This document shows positions 5,959 to 13,295 of a stretch of 14,400 nucleotides of DNA, piece after piece (position 1 is the stretch's first letter; each line of letters opens with the position of its first letter). The stretch spans positions 1 through 14,400 of the forward strand of contig CAYFUG010000025.1 of the NCBI GenBank assembly GCA_964346295.1, given 5' to 3'. The translations under genes and the position numbers were made by a program. The notes beneath the pieces were generated by a model. The model saw only the letters and a list, made by a program, of their open reading frames with translations. It ran no database searches and was not told where the DNA came from. Origin of the DNA: CAYFUG01 sp964346295 (lineage in GTDB: Bacteria; Patescibacteriota; Minisyncoccia; Moranbacterales; DUUL01).

Positions 5959-7074
5959 TTGAATTTTTTCAAGAGGCTAGAAGGGGGATTATTGAGGCTT
6001 ATTAAAAATACCCCCTTGCGCTTTTTTCTAAGCGCGTTTCGGGCTCATTCTGCTAAATTAGTGGTAGTAACTGCAGTGGGAATAGTAGTAGCCGGCAACG
6101 TCAATTCTAATAGAGAAGGGGGATTCTTGATGGCCTTTGAGGATGAGCAAGCTATCAACGAAGAGAAAATTCAAAAGCGAGTAAAGAGCTATACTGCGGG
6201 TGCAGAAGGTTCTATCGCAGTTCCGATGGCGGAAGCAAGTGAAGCAGAAGAAGAGAGCGTTACGATTTCGGAGATCATTTTAGATGACGAGGACTTAGCG
6301 GAAAATAAAGAGCAATACCAGGTTCTTACCGCTACCATGCCGGATGCTAAGGAGTTGATTTCTCAAGGTGCCGACGTAGCCGTTTATGAGGTTAAAGAGG
6401 GAGATACGGTAGGTTCTATTGCGGAAGATCTTGAGGTAACTGTAAATACTATTCTTTGGGCTAATGACATTGCGGACCCCAGTAAGATTATGCCAGGAGA
6501 CAAGATTTTCGTCTTGCCGATTACGGGAGTTCAGCACAAGGTCAAGAAGAACGATACTATTGATTCCATTGCCAAAAAGTACAGTGCCGAAAAAGAGCAA
6601 ATCCTTTCTTTTAACGACTTGCCAGCAGATGGGACTATTGTGGAAGGTGACGAGTTGATTATTCCAGGAGGAGAAATTAAGACTCGAATCCCGACAGGAG
6701 GAGGAGGCAGTGCGGTAGCCTCGGGTGGTCGAGGAGTTTCCCTGATCGATAGAGATCCGCGTTCGGCAGGAGCACATATTTTTCCTGGTGGTCAATGCAC
6801 TTGGTATGTAGCTCAGTACAAGTATATTCCATGGAGTGGCCATGCCGGAACTTGGTTGTATAAAGCTCGAGCTTACGGCGTGAAAACCGGCAAGACTCCT
6901 CAGGTAGGTGCCATCATGGTATCGAGTGAGAGCTGGTATGGGCATGTCTCGATTGTTACTAAAGTCCAAGGCAATATGATCACCGTTCGTGAAATGAACT
7001 ACGAAGGCTTTAATGTAGAGAGTACTAGGACATTGTCGGCGAAGAGTCGGGTGATTAAGGGCTTCATCTACTAG
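5959..7074 (+). CDS. Peptidoglycan hydrolase with two LysM domains and a CHAP domain
   Basis: From TTG the product has 371 residues: an N-terminal hydrophobic segment (about 31-47, signal anchor), a charged linker, LysM1 (about 142-187, VYEVKEGDTVGSIAE), LysM2 (about 193-237, HKVKKNDTIDSIAKKY), a Gly/Ser linker and a C-terminal CHAP domain (about 272-371). The CHAP catalytic set is visible: Cys280 in GGQCTWYVA, His329 in YGHVSIV, and a polar third position at E345/N347 (REMNYEG). CHAP enzymes cut peptide cross-bridges or the MurNAc-L-Ala amide; LysM binds glycan. It probably remodels the cell wall outside the membrane. The start is uncertain: TTG has no Shine-Dalgarno, and the frame stays open to 5773 with protein-like codons but no ATG, GTG or TTG. 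An internal ATG at 6130 after AAGGGGG would lose the anchor. Confidence 0.88.
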   Translation: MNFFKRLEGGLLRLIKNTPLRFFLSAFRAHSAKLVVVTAVGIVVAGNVNSNREGGFLMAFEDEQAINEEKIQKRVKSYTAGAEGSIAVPMAEASEAEEESVTISEIILDDEDLAENKEQYQVLTATMPDAKELISQGADVAVYEVKEGDTVGSIAEDLEVTVNTILWANDIADPSKIMPGDKIFVLPITGVQHKVKKNDTIDSIAKKYSAEKEQILSFNDLPADGTIVEGDELIIPGGEIKTRIPTGGGGSAVASGGRGVSLIDRDPRSAGAHIFPGGQCTWYVAQYKYIPWSGHAGTWLYKARAYGVKTGKTPQVGAIMVSSESWYGHVSIVTKVQGNMITVREMNYEGFNVESTRTLSAKSRVIKGFIY

Positions 7075-7086
7075 CAGGAGGCCATT

Positions 7087-7193
7087 CAAATTTTGAAAAT
7101 TTTGGTGTTGCCGCCTGCGTTTTTACCTCACCGTACCAATCAAGTACGGCTCGGTTAAAGCCTCGGCGTTGCCTAAAAATTTCCTAAAATTTG
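7087..7193. repeat. 107-bp imperfect inverted repeat downstream of the CHAP gene
   Basis: Arms 7087-7136 and 7144-7193 are equal in length (50 nt) and align without gaps. The outer eight positions (CAAATTTT) and the inner six (CCGTAC/GTACGG around the CAATCAA loop) match exactly, and the middle has mismatches and several G-U-compatible positions. In RNA it would fold into one long hairpin. It encodes nothing that I recognise. It may be a degenerate palindromic or MITE-like element, or a 3' UTR structure. Confidence 0.5.
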
Positions 7194-7312
7194 AAAGCCT
7201 CTATTCGCTGAGTAGAACTTTTCTCAGAAATGAAAACACCTAAGGCTTAGTCGTTGAGTTCTCGTTGCCTCGTTTACTGCTTAATTTTTTTGTAGAGAGC
7301 AAGTTTGTATAA

Positions 7313-7377
7313 AGCTTTCTTGGCTTGCATGAGAAAGCTACAACAAGAATAAAATCCCGCCTGGTTAGCGGGATTTT
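7313..7377 (+). terminator. Hairpin plus intrinsic terminator ending the CHAP transcription unit
   Basis: AGCTTTCT (7313-7320) pairs with AGAAAGCT (7332-7339). The true terminator follows: AAAATCCCGC (7351-7360) pairs perfectly with GCGGGATTTT (7368-7377) around a 7-nt loop, then GTTTT. The segment 7194-7312 between the long inverted repeat and these hairpins has no ORF or recognisable element. Confidence 0.75.
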
Positions 7378-7467
7378 GTTTTGGAGAAAAATAAACTAGA
7401 GCTTTACTTGTTGGCTTAAAAGCGTTAAATTAAAGTTGGTTATTCTGGCTTCTAGTTTTTAAAAAAG

Positions 7468-7899
7468 ATGCTAAAGGCAAAATTAATTATCGTCTCGGGT
7501 CCTTCCGCGACAGGAAAAACTATCCTGAGTCAAAAACTAGCCGAGCAGTTCAGGCTGCCGCTATTTGTCACTGATAAACTGAAAGAGATAGTTTTTGATC
7601 AAGTGGGTAACTGGGAGGAGGATGAGCTGTTTCATAGGGTGAGTCGGGCTTCTTTTGATTTAGTTTTTCATTTGGGATTTGATGAGGATTTTGAGGCCGA
7701 TAAGCGTGGGGAGGTCGAGGTCGTGCACTATATCTTTTTAGTTTTTCTTGTTAAGTATCTTTCTGGTGAGATTAAAGCCGATGATGATATAGAAAGGTTA
7801 GCACGGATAACCAGGGAAAAACTTTCCGAAGTCGCGCTAACAAGGCCTGCTATCAAATTATTTAGGCGAATGGGATACTTGGGTTTAAAAGGGCATTGA
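7468..7899 (+). CDS. Apparent fusion remnant: N-terminal P-loop kinase joined to C-terminal Nudix portion
   Basis: A 143-residue ORF. Residues 1 to about 68 look like the start of an AAA_33-type P-loop kinase: strand LIIVSG, Walker A GPSATGKT (11-18), then FVTDKLKE and a helical stretch. A normal kinase of this group would continue with a second catalytic half and lid, which are absent. From about 72 the sequence instead resembles the end of Nudix hydrolases: DFEADKRGEVEVVHYIFLVFLV, then SGEIKADDDIE, then LTRPAIKLFRRMGYL. The Nudix box itself (GX5EX7REUXEEXGU) is missing. A deletion joining two neighbouring genes explains this best. It is probably inactive as either enzyme, though ATP binding may persist. 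No Shine-Dalgarno precedes the ATG. Family assignments are from memory of motifs, so the Nudix part is moderate confidence. Confidence 0.6.
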   Translation: MLKAKLIIVSGPSATGKTILSQKLAEQFRLPLFVTDKLKEIVFDQVGNWEEDELFHRVSRASFDLVFHLGFDEDFEADKRGEVEVVHYIFLVFLVKYLSGEIKADDDIERLARITREKLSEVALTRPAIKLFRRMGYLGLKGH

Positions 7900-7947
7900 T
7901 GTTAGTTGTTCGTAAGTCAGATTCTAAATTTTTAAATATATTTATTT

Positions 7948-10900
7948 ATGCAAAAAGTTGATCCGCGGAAAAAGGCGGCAGAAATGGAAAAAGAAATTCT
8001 AAATTTTTGGCAGGAAAACAATATTTTTGAAAAAAGCGTTGAGAAGGAAGCACCCAATGGCCAGTATGTGTTTTATGATGGCCCACCGTTTGCCACCGGG
8101 ACTCCTCATTATGGGCATATTGTAGCCAGCGCGATTAAAGATGTGGTGCCGCGGTATTGGACTATGCGAGGTTATCGAGTGGAGCGGAAGTGGGGCTGGG
8201 ATTGCCACGGTCTCCCAATTGAAAATATTGCCGAAAAAGAACTGGGCGTGACTCAAAAAAAAGAGATTGAAAAAATGGGGGTTGAGAAGTTCAATGAGAC
8301 TTGTCGCTCTCGAGTTTTGGCTTATGTGGATGAGTGGAAGAAGATTATTCCGCAGCTGGGGCGGTGGGCCGATATGGAAAACAGCTACCGTACCATGGAC
8401 AAAGATTTTATGGAATCAGTGTGGTGGGTTTTTAAAAGACTCTGGGAGGAAGATCTGGTTTATGAAGATTATCGCAGTATGCACATTTGCCCGCGGTGTG
8501 AGACCACCCTTTCTCAAAGTGAGGTAGCAGAAGGTTATCAGGACATTAAAGATCTTTCGGTGGTTGCTAAATTTGAATTAGAAGAGGAGCCAGGAACTTA
8601 TGTTTTAGCTTGGACGACTACTCCCTGGACACTTTTGGGAAATGTGGCTTTGGCAGTGGGAGGTGAAATTGATTATGTTAGAGTTACCGCCAATGTTGAT
8701 GAAAAGGGAGTTTTGAAAAAAGTTGAAGGTGCTTCTTCTGGAAAAAGCTCTAGATTAGCCGATAATTTAGACCGGGATAGATTCGAAAGAGTGATTATGT
8801 CAAAAGATTTTTACGAAAAATTGAAAGACGAGGGATATTATTTTCACGAAGCTGTTTCTGAGAAAGAAGAGCCAAAAAAAATCAAAGGTAAAGATTTAAT
8901 GGGTAAAAAATACAAACCCTTGTTTGATTTTTATGCTAAAGATAAAAATCTAGAAAATAGAGAAAATGGCTGGAAAATTTACAGTGGAGAATTTGTGAAT
9001 ACCGAAGAAGGAACAGGAGTGGTGCACATTGCGCCGGCTTTTGGCGAGGACGATATGCAATTAGGCAAAAAGCATAATTTGCCCTTTGTACAGCATGTTA
9101 ATTTAGACGGGAGTTTTAAAAAAGAAACTGGCGAATTTGCTGGGATGAATGTGAAGCCGAGGGATAGTCACCAGGCAACGGATGTGGAAATTATCAAGTA
9201 TCTGGCAAAAAATGGGTTGCTATTTTCTAAAGAAAAGTATGAGCATAGCTATCCTCATTGTTGGCGTTGCGATACGCCACTTTTGAATTATGCCACTAGC
9301 TCTTGGTTTGTAGCAGTGGCTAAAATCAAAGAAAAAATGCTAAAGGAAGCTCAGAAAATTAGTTGGCAGCCAAGGCATATCAAGGAAGGTCGCTGGGGTA
9401 ACTGGTTAGAAGGAGCGCGGGATTGGTCAATTTCTCGGCAGCGGTACTGGGCCAGTGTGATTCCAATTTGGAAGTGTAGCTGCGGGGAAATTAAAGTGAT
9501 TGGGAACGTGGCAGAATTGGAAAAGAAGGCGAATTCAGGCAGTTTTCATATTATGCGGCACGGGGAAGCGCAAAGTAATGTCGAGAGGGTCTTGTCTTCT
9601 AGGATGAATGACGGAAAGTTTCTTACAGAAAAAGGCAAGAAGGATGTTGCCGCCGCGGCTGAAAAGCTAAAGGGTAGCAAGATTGATTTGATAATTTCTT
9701 CTGATATTGATCGAACTAAACAAACCAGTCAGATTTTAGCTGATAAATTGGGAGTAAAAGTCATTTATGATGAAAGATTGCGAGAAACAGATGTCGGGGA
9801 TTATAACGGAATGAAGATTGCCGAGGTGGCGGGGTTTAAAGAAAAGTGGCAGGAGGGTGTAAATATGCGGTTTCCTAATGGAGACGATTGGTTTAGTATA
9901 AAAAATCGAGTAGAGAGTTTTTACAACCAGTTTTTCAATAATTATCGAGGCAAGCAGGTCTTGGTAGTTGCTCATGGAGACATTTTGACTGCTTTGGAGG
10001 TGTGTCTTTCGGGGGAGGATTATTTAGAAAAAATAAAGCAAGCTTATCAGGAGAGTTATATCCAAAAGGCTGAGTTTAGAGAGTTGAACCATCGAATAAT
10101 GGATCTTCATAAGCATGTAGTGGATGAAGTGAGTTTTCCTTGTGAGCAGTGTGGCGGCACGATGAGGCGGATTCCCGATGTTTTGGATTGCTGGTTTGAG
10201 AGTGGCTCCATGCCTTATGCCCAGGCGCATTATCCCATGGAAAATAAGCAGAAGTTTGAAGAAGGCTTTCCGGCGCAGTTCATTGCGGAAGGAATTGATC
10301 AAACTCGGGCTTGGTTTTATTATTTGCATGTTTTGGCTACTGGAGTGATGAATTCTGTTGCCTTTGAAAATGTGGTGGTGAATGGAATTGTTTTAGCAGA
10401 GGATGGCAAAAAAATGTCCAAGCGCCTCCAAAATTATCCGGATCCAGTTTTAATGATGGAAAAATACGGTTCGGATTCCTTACGCTATTATTTAATGGCG
10501 TCACCAGTAGTGATGGCGGAAAACCTCAATTTCTCTGAGCGAGATCTAGAAGAGGTTTCTCGAGGATTATTTCGGATGTTATGGAATTCCTATTCCTTTT
10601 TTACACTGTATGCCACCATCGATAATTGGAAACCCAATTGGAAGCCTAAGAAGAGCAAGAAGGAGTTTCAGTCAGAAAATCTGCTAGATAAATGGATCCT
10701 TTCGGAGTTACAGTTGGTGGTGCGAGAATTCAACCGACACATGGAGCAGTACGAACTGAACAAAGCGGCGCGGTTGCTGCCCGGCTTTGTGGATAACCTG
10801 TCGAATTGGTATATTCGGCGCTCGCGAAGGCGATTTTGGAAAAGCGAAGCCGGTGATCAAGATAAGCAGGCAGCCTATCAAACGCTGTGGTCGGTTTTGA

Positions 10901-11673
10901 CAGAATTTTCTAAGGTAATCGCTCCCTTTTGCCCCTTCGTAGCGGAGGAGATTTATCGAAATTTAATGGGGCTTTCAAATTCGGAGTCCGAGTTGCAAAA
11001 TCATTCTCGCCAAGATGAGCCAATCCCCCCAACTCTCTTTCAAAAGGGGGAGGCAGGAAAAGGCTTTCAAAAGGGGGAGGCTCCGGAATCGGTCCATTTG
11101 TGTGAATTTCCAACAGTTCAAGAAGAATTGATTGACGAGGAGTTGAGTGAAAAGATGAGCTTGGTTCGCAAGGCAATTGAAATGGGACTGGCGTTACGAT
11201 CACAAGAGGGAATTAAGGTGCGGCAGCCGTTAGCTGAGTGCTTGGTGCTTATTGCTGGCGTCTTAGATCCTGAATTTTTAGAGCTGATCAAGGACGAGTT
11301 AAATGTGAAGCAGGTAAAGATAGCTGAGAAAGAAGAAGTGGGCTTAAAATGGAAAAAAGAAAGTGATTTGAGGGTGGGATTGAACACGAAAATAACTCCG
11401 GAGTTAGCGCTGGAAGGCCAAATGCGAGAATTAACTCGGCAAATTCAAGAGGCCCGAAAGAAGGCAGGATTCGTGGTAGAAGATCGGATTCAGCTGTTTT
11501 ATAGCGGAGGTGAGGAGATTTTTGATAACTTCTCAGAAGAAATTGCCGGAGAAATTTTGGCTGATCAAATGACCAAAAAAAATTCTGTTGGATTAGAAAA
11601 GGAAGAACTTGATTTCCAGGCGGATTTGAAAATTGAAAAAAAAGAGATTAGGATAGGGTTAAAGAGAAGCTAG
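7948..11673 (+). CDS. ileS: Isoleucyl-tRNA synthetase with inserted histidine-phosphatase domain
   Basis: It charges tRNA-Ile with isoleucine in the cytoplasm. 1241 residues, about 200 more than usual for this class. Visible parts: HIGH-type HYGH (54-57), zinc-knuckle cysteines C181/C184 and C438/C441, CP1 editing domain with the threonine-rich WTTTPWTL (222-229) and the GEDD acidic site (366-369), signature DCWFESGSMPYAQ, KMSKR (822-826) and a helical anticodon-binding C-terminus (from about 900). Two insertions stand out. Residues about 530-715 hold a full histidine-phosphatase domain between C510-x-C512 and C732-x2-C735. Residues about 1025-1045 derive from a palindromic repeat sequence. 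The frame is intact through both, and no second ileS is in the window, so this is presumably functional. No clear Shine-Dalgarno; the leader is very AT-rich. The Rossmann and anticodon regions read as normal, so loss of synthetase function is unlikely. Confidence 0.95.
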   Translation: MQKVDPRKKAAEMEKEILNFWQENNIFEKSVEKEAPNGQYVFYDGPPFATGTPHYGHIVASAIKDVVPRYWTMRGYRVERKWGWDCHGLPIENIAEKELGVTQKKEIEKMGVEKFNETCRSRVLAYVDEWKKIIPQLGRWADMENSYRTMDKDFMESVWWVFKRLWEEDLVYEDYRSMHICPRCETTLSQSEVAEGYQDIKDLSVVAKFELEEEPGTYVLAWTTTPWTLLGNVALAVGGEIDYVRVTANVDEKGVLKKVEGASSGKSSRLADNLDRDRFERVIMSKDFYEKLKDEGYYFHEAVSEKEEPKKIKGKDLMGKKYKPLFDFYAKDKNLENRENGWKIYSGEFVNTEEGTGVVHIAPAFGEDDMQLGKKHNLPFVQHVNLDGSFKKETGEFAGMNVKPRDSHQATDVEIIKYLAKNGLLFSKEKYEHSYPHCWRCDTPLLNYATSSWFVAVAKIKEKMLKEAQKISWQPRHIKEGRWGNWLEGARDWSISRQRYWASVIPIWKCSCGEIKVIGNVAELEKKANSGSFHIMRHGEAQSNVERVLSSRMNDGKFLTEKGKKDVAAAAEKLKGSKIDLIISSDIDRTKQTSQILADKLGVKVIYDERLRETDVGDYNGMKIAEVAGFKEKWQEGVNMRFPNGDDWFSIKNRVESFYNQFFNNYRGKQVLVVAHGDILTALEVCLSGEDYLEKIKQAYQESYIQKAEFRELNHRIMDLHKHVVDEVSFPCEQCGGTMRRIPDVLDCWFESGSMPYAQAHYPMENKQKFEEGFPAQFIAEGIDQTRAWFYYLHVLATGVMNSVAFENVVVNGIVLAEDGKKMSKRLQNYPDPVLMMEKYGSDSLRYYLMASPVVMAENLNFSERDLEEVSRGLFRMLWNSYSFFTLYATIDNWKPNWKPKKSKKEFQSENLLDKWILSELQLVVREFNRHMEQYELNKAARLLPGFVDNLSNWYIRRSRRRFWKSEAGDQDKQAAYQTLWSVLTEFSKVIAPFCPFVAEEIYRNLMGLSNSESELQNHSRQDEPIPPTLFQKGEAGKGFQKGEAPESVHLCEFPTVQEELIDEELSEKMSLVRKAIEMGLALRSQEGIKVRQPLAECLVLIAGVLDPEFLELIKDELNVKQVKIAEKEEVGLKWKKESDLRVGLNTKITPELALEGQMRELTRQIQEARKKAGFVVEDRIQLFYSGGEEIFDNFSEEIAGEILADQMTKKNSVGLEKEELDFQADLKIEKKEIRIGLKRS
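9535..10083 (+). other. Histidine-phosphatase (phosphoglycerate-mutase-like) domain within IleRS
   Basis: Residues about 530-712 of the synthetase. The phosphohistidine motif RHGE (R537, H538, G539, E540) opens it. R589 lies in SSDIDRTKQTS, E613 in RLRETDVGDYNG, and the second His is H676 in VVAHGD. This is the complete branch-1 core: R-H, R, E and H. The domain enters after VAELEKKAN and leaves before MDLHKHVVDEV, a loop that in ordinary IleRS is only about ten residues. The substrate is unknown. The chemistry (small phosphoester or acyl-phosphate hydrolysis through phosphohistidine) follows from the family. Confidence 0.9.
11025..11081. repeat. In-frame palindromic/tandem repeat element inside ileS
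   Basis: CTTTCAAAAGGGGGAGGC occurs twice, at 11037-11054 and 11064-11081, exactly 27 nt (9 codons) apart, so the copies encode FQKGEA twice. A C-run at 11025-11030 can pair with the G-run at 11046-11050. This CCCCC...GGGGG layout resembles dispersed palindromic repeats found in many genomes, here tolerated in a coding region as the linker before ESVHLCEFP. Confidence 0.6.
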
Positions 11674-11706
11674 GGGGGTATGATAACCTTAAAGCGGAGG
11701 TTGGAG

Positions 11707-11937
11707 ATGTGCTCAGAGGAGATTTGTAGTTTACGGTGCTTAAAGGAGAGTGGCCTTGGTAGTTTACTGGGACGCTACCTGCTGCATGTTCACAAAGGAA
11801 GGGGGGATCTAAGCGTGGAGGAGTTAATCACGGTTTGCACCTACATAATCTATTGCAGGAGGTGCAGGGAGATAGCTGCAATCTATAGATCTTTTCGGCT
11901 AGAGGTAGAGCCGAAAAGTGGAATCCTTGCTGGCTAG
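11707..11937 (+). CDS. Small Cys-containing hypothetical protein
   Basis: An in-frame ATG at 11680 would give 85 residues, but GGAGG (11696-11700) sits six bases before ATG 11707, so a 76-residue product is preferred. It begins 33 nt after the ileS stop and is probably cotranscribed with it. Counting from 11680, cysteines are at 11, 16, 20, 53, 59 and 62. The stretch from GDLSVEEL (42-49) through YIIYCRRCREIAAIYRSF (55-72) resembles the zinc-binding core of anti-sigma (zf-HC2) proteins, except that the expected His before the CxxC pair is Tyr55. This is a weak similarity and I do not assign a function. The 3' end overlaps a perfect 10-bp hairpin (11891-11918), so the ORF might instead be part of an RNA. 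No TM segment is seen. Confidence 0.45.
   Translation: MCSEEICSLRCLKESGLGSLLGRYLLHVHKGRGDLSVEELITVCTYIIYCRRCREIAAIYRSFRLEVEPKSGILAG
11891..11918 (+). other. Perfect 10-bp hairpin at the end of the small ORF
   Basis: CTTTTCGGCT (11891-11900) and AGCCGAAAAG (11909-11918) enclose an 8-nt loop. The stem is followed by TGGAATCC, with no U-tract, so it is not a standard terminator. It may slow RNA decay from the 3' side or act with the next hairpin. Confidence 0.5.
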
Positions 11938-11964
11938 ACTAGAAAGGTAATCTCCATTTAGCTT

Positions 11965-12014
11965 CTTCTGAGGACCGCTGACGCAATTCGTCGACGGTCC
12001 CTTTAAGTCAGAAG
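11965..12014 (+). promoter_or_regulatory. Long hairpin just upstream of the WecA-like gene
   Basis: Three coaxial helices: CTTCTGA/TCAGAAG (11965-11971 with 12008-12014), GGACCG/CGGTCC (11972-11977 with 11995-12000) and GACG/CGTC (11980-11983 with 11989-11992) around a CAATT loop. A bulge (12001-12007) lies on the 3' side only. It ends 26 nt before the next ATG and lacks a U-tract. A translational or stability element is possible; it matches no family I recognise. Confidence 0.45.
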
Positions 12015-12040
12015 AGAGTCAAAGAAGTATCTGAAATTTT

Positions 12041-13060
12041 ATGGCAACAGCATTGTGGCTGACTGCCTTGGTGCTGAGTGGGGGAATAGCGGAAGGCTTA
12101 AGCTGGTTAAATCTGAAATTCGGCAAGAAGAAGTGGGTGCGCTCGGGCGGCTTGGCAGTGGGAGTGACTTTTTTGACGGGAGCGCTGTCGTTAGTCCTTT
12201 ATATTGATTTAGAGTTAACTACCCAGATCAAAGGTATTCTACTAGGCTCGGCTTTAATTTTAATTTTTGGCTTAAGCGATGATTGGCGGGACTGGAATTG
12301 GAGATTTCAACTAGCCTTTCAAATTTTTTTAGGAATTTTATTGATAGGATTCGGTTTTAAAATTGATTATATTTCTGACCCTTGGCAAGGAGTGTGGCGC
12401 TTAGAGCAAGGATTGTTTTCTTTGGGAGGCCAATTAGTCACAGTCGGTAGTTTATTGATAGTTACTTGGGTGATTGTGATAATAAATGCTTATAATTGGC
12501 TAGACGGAATTGACGGCTTGGCAGGAGGGGTAGGTAGTTTGGGCGCTCTAGCGCTAGTAGCAGTTAGTCTTCGGCCGGAGGTTAATCAGGTGTCTGTTGC
12601 TTTGTTGAGCCTAATTTTGGCTGGGGCAATTTTGGGATTTTGGGTATGGAATTTTGGATTTGGTGGGATTCAGTTGGGGAGTAGCGGGAGCTACTTAATT
12701 GCTTTTTTATTAGCAGCTTTAGCTTTAATTTCTGGGACCAAAATTGCTACCACTTTGGCTATTTTGGCCTTGCCATTATTAGACTTTATTTGGGTGATTG
12801 GGGAGCGACTAGTTTCGGGAGCATCGCCTTTTCAAAAGGAAGTGGGTCGGCGGCATTTGCACTATCGTCTCCGGCAACTGGGTTGGGCTGATTGGCAGAT
12901 CGTGTTGGGCTACCTGGTTTTTACGGCGGGAGCAATGGCGATTGCTCTTTCGGATGTTAGTAGGTTGATTAAGTTTGGTTTTTTGGTAGGAGAGTTTAGT
13001 TTAGTCCTGGTAGTATTATGGGAAGTGAGTCGGAAGGTTAGAGGTGCTAAAACTAATTAA
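12041..13060 (+). CDS. WecA/TagO/MraY-family polyprenyl-phosphate sugar-1-P transferase homologue with Asp-to-Ser change
   Basis: A 339-residue polytopic membrane protein of glycosyltransferase family 4. Family members move a sugar-1-phosphate from a UDP-sugar to undecaprenyl phosphate, starting a lipid-linked glycan. Conserved marks: D80-D81 (GLSDDWRD), NAYNWLDGIDGLAGG (149-163, with D155 and D158), D248 (LPLLDF) and the WecA-type His motif RRHLHYRL (270-277), which favours WecA/TagO-like over MraY. The next-to-last motif, normally G-D-(S/T/A)-G-S, reads LGSSGS (212-217), so the Asp is Ser214. That Asp is a metal and catalytic residue in studied members, so activity is doubtful. The N-terminus seems one helix short of common homologues. 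ATG has no Shine-Dalgarno; a hairpin lies just upstream. It is followed by a degenerate Mur ligase homologue. Confidence 0.85.
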   Translation: MATALWLTALVLSGGIAEGLSWLNLKFGKKKWVRSGGLAVGVTFLTGALSLVLYIDLELTTQIKGILLGSALILIFGLSDDWRDWNWRFQLAFQIFLGILLIGFGFKIDYISDPWQGVWRLEQGLFSLGGQLVTVGSLLIVTWVIVIINAYNWLDGIDGLAGGVGSLGALALVAVSLRPEVNQVSVALLSLILAGAILGFWVWNFGFGGIQLGSSGSYLIAFLLAALALISGTKIATTLAILALPLLDFIWVIGERLVSGASPFQKEVGRRHLHYRLRQLGWADWQIVLGYLVFTAGAMAIALSDVSRLIKFGFLVGEFSLVLVVLWEVSRKVRGAKTN

Positions 13061-13206
13061 ATCGTAAGTTATGTCCAGGATGGATTTTTTGGGCTGGGTC
13101 GCAAACTTGTAATTCCCGGGTTAAACTGCTGAAATTTTAAAATTGAAGTGCGCAGTTCCTATAGTGATTAGTGATTGATTGATAAGAACGGACAGAAATT
13201 AATTGG

Positions 13207-13235
13207 TTGATTATTTGGTAATAATTTGGCACAAT
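13207..13235 (+). promoter_or_regulatory. Weak promoter candidate before the Mur-ligase-like gene
   Basis: TTGATT (13207-13212), a 17-nt spacer, TGG (13227-13229) and CACAAT (13230-13235), an extended -10 with an imperfect -10 box. The remaining intergenic sequence (13061-13295) has no ORF I can support. It holds a strong SD-like GGAAGGAGGAA (13252-13262) that is not followed by a start codon at the usual distance; the ATG is 34 nt further on. Confidence 0.3.
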
Positions 13236-13295
13236 AAAGGGGAACTTCCCTGGAAGGAGGAACCGCTTAACTAGGACTGCTAAATCTCTGACAAT

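Noticed and set aside
10910..11387. Minus-strand ORFs opposite the 3' part of ileS
   Set aside because: They lie opposite a clear synthetase frame; their Pro/Phe-rich text comes from the reverse of the palindromic repeat.
13240..13275. T-box antiterminator-like GGAGGAACCGC before the Mur-ligase-like gene
   Set aside because: No specifier stem, no terminator alternative and no amino-acid-related downstream gene; the match covers only part of the conserved T-box word.
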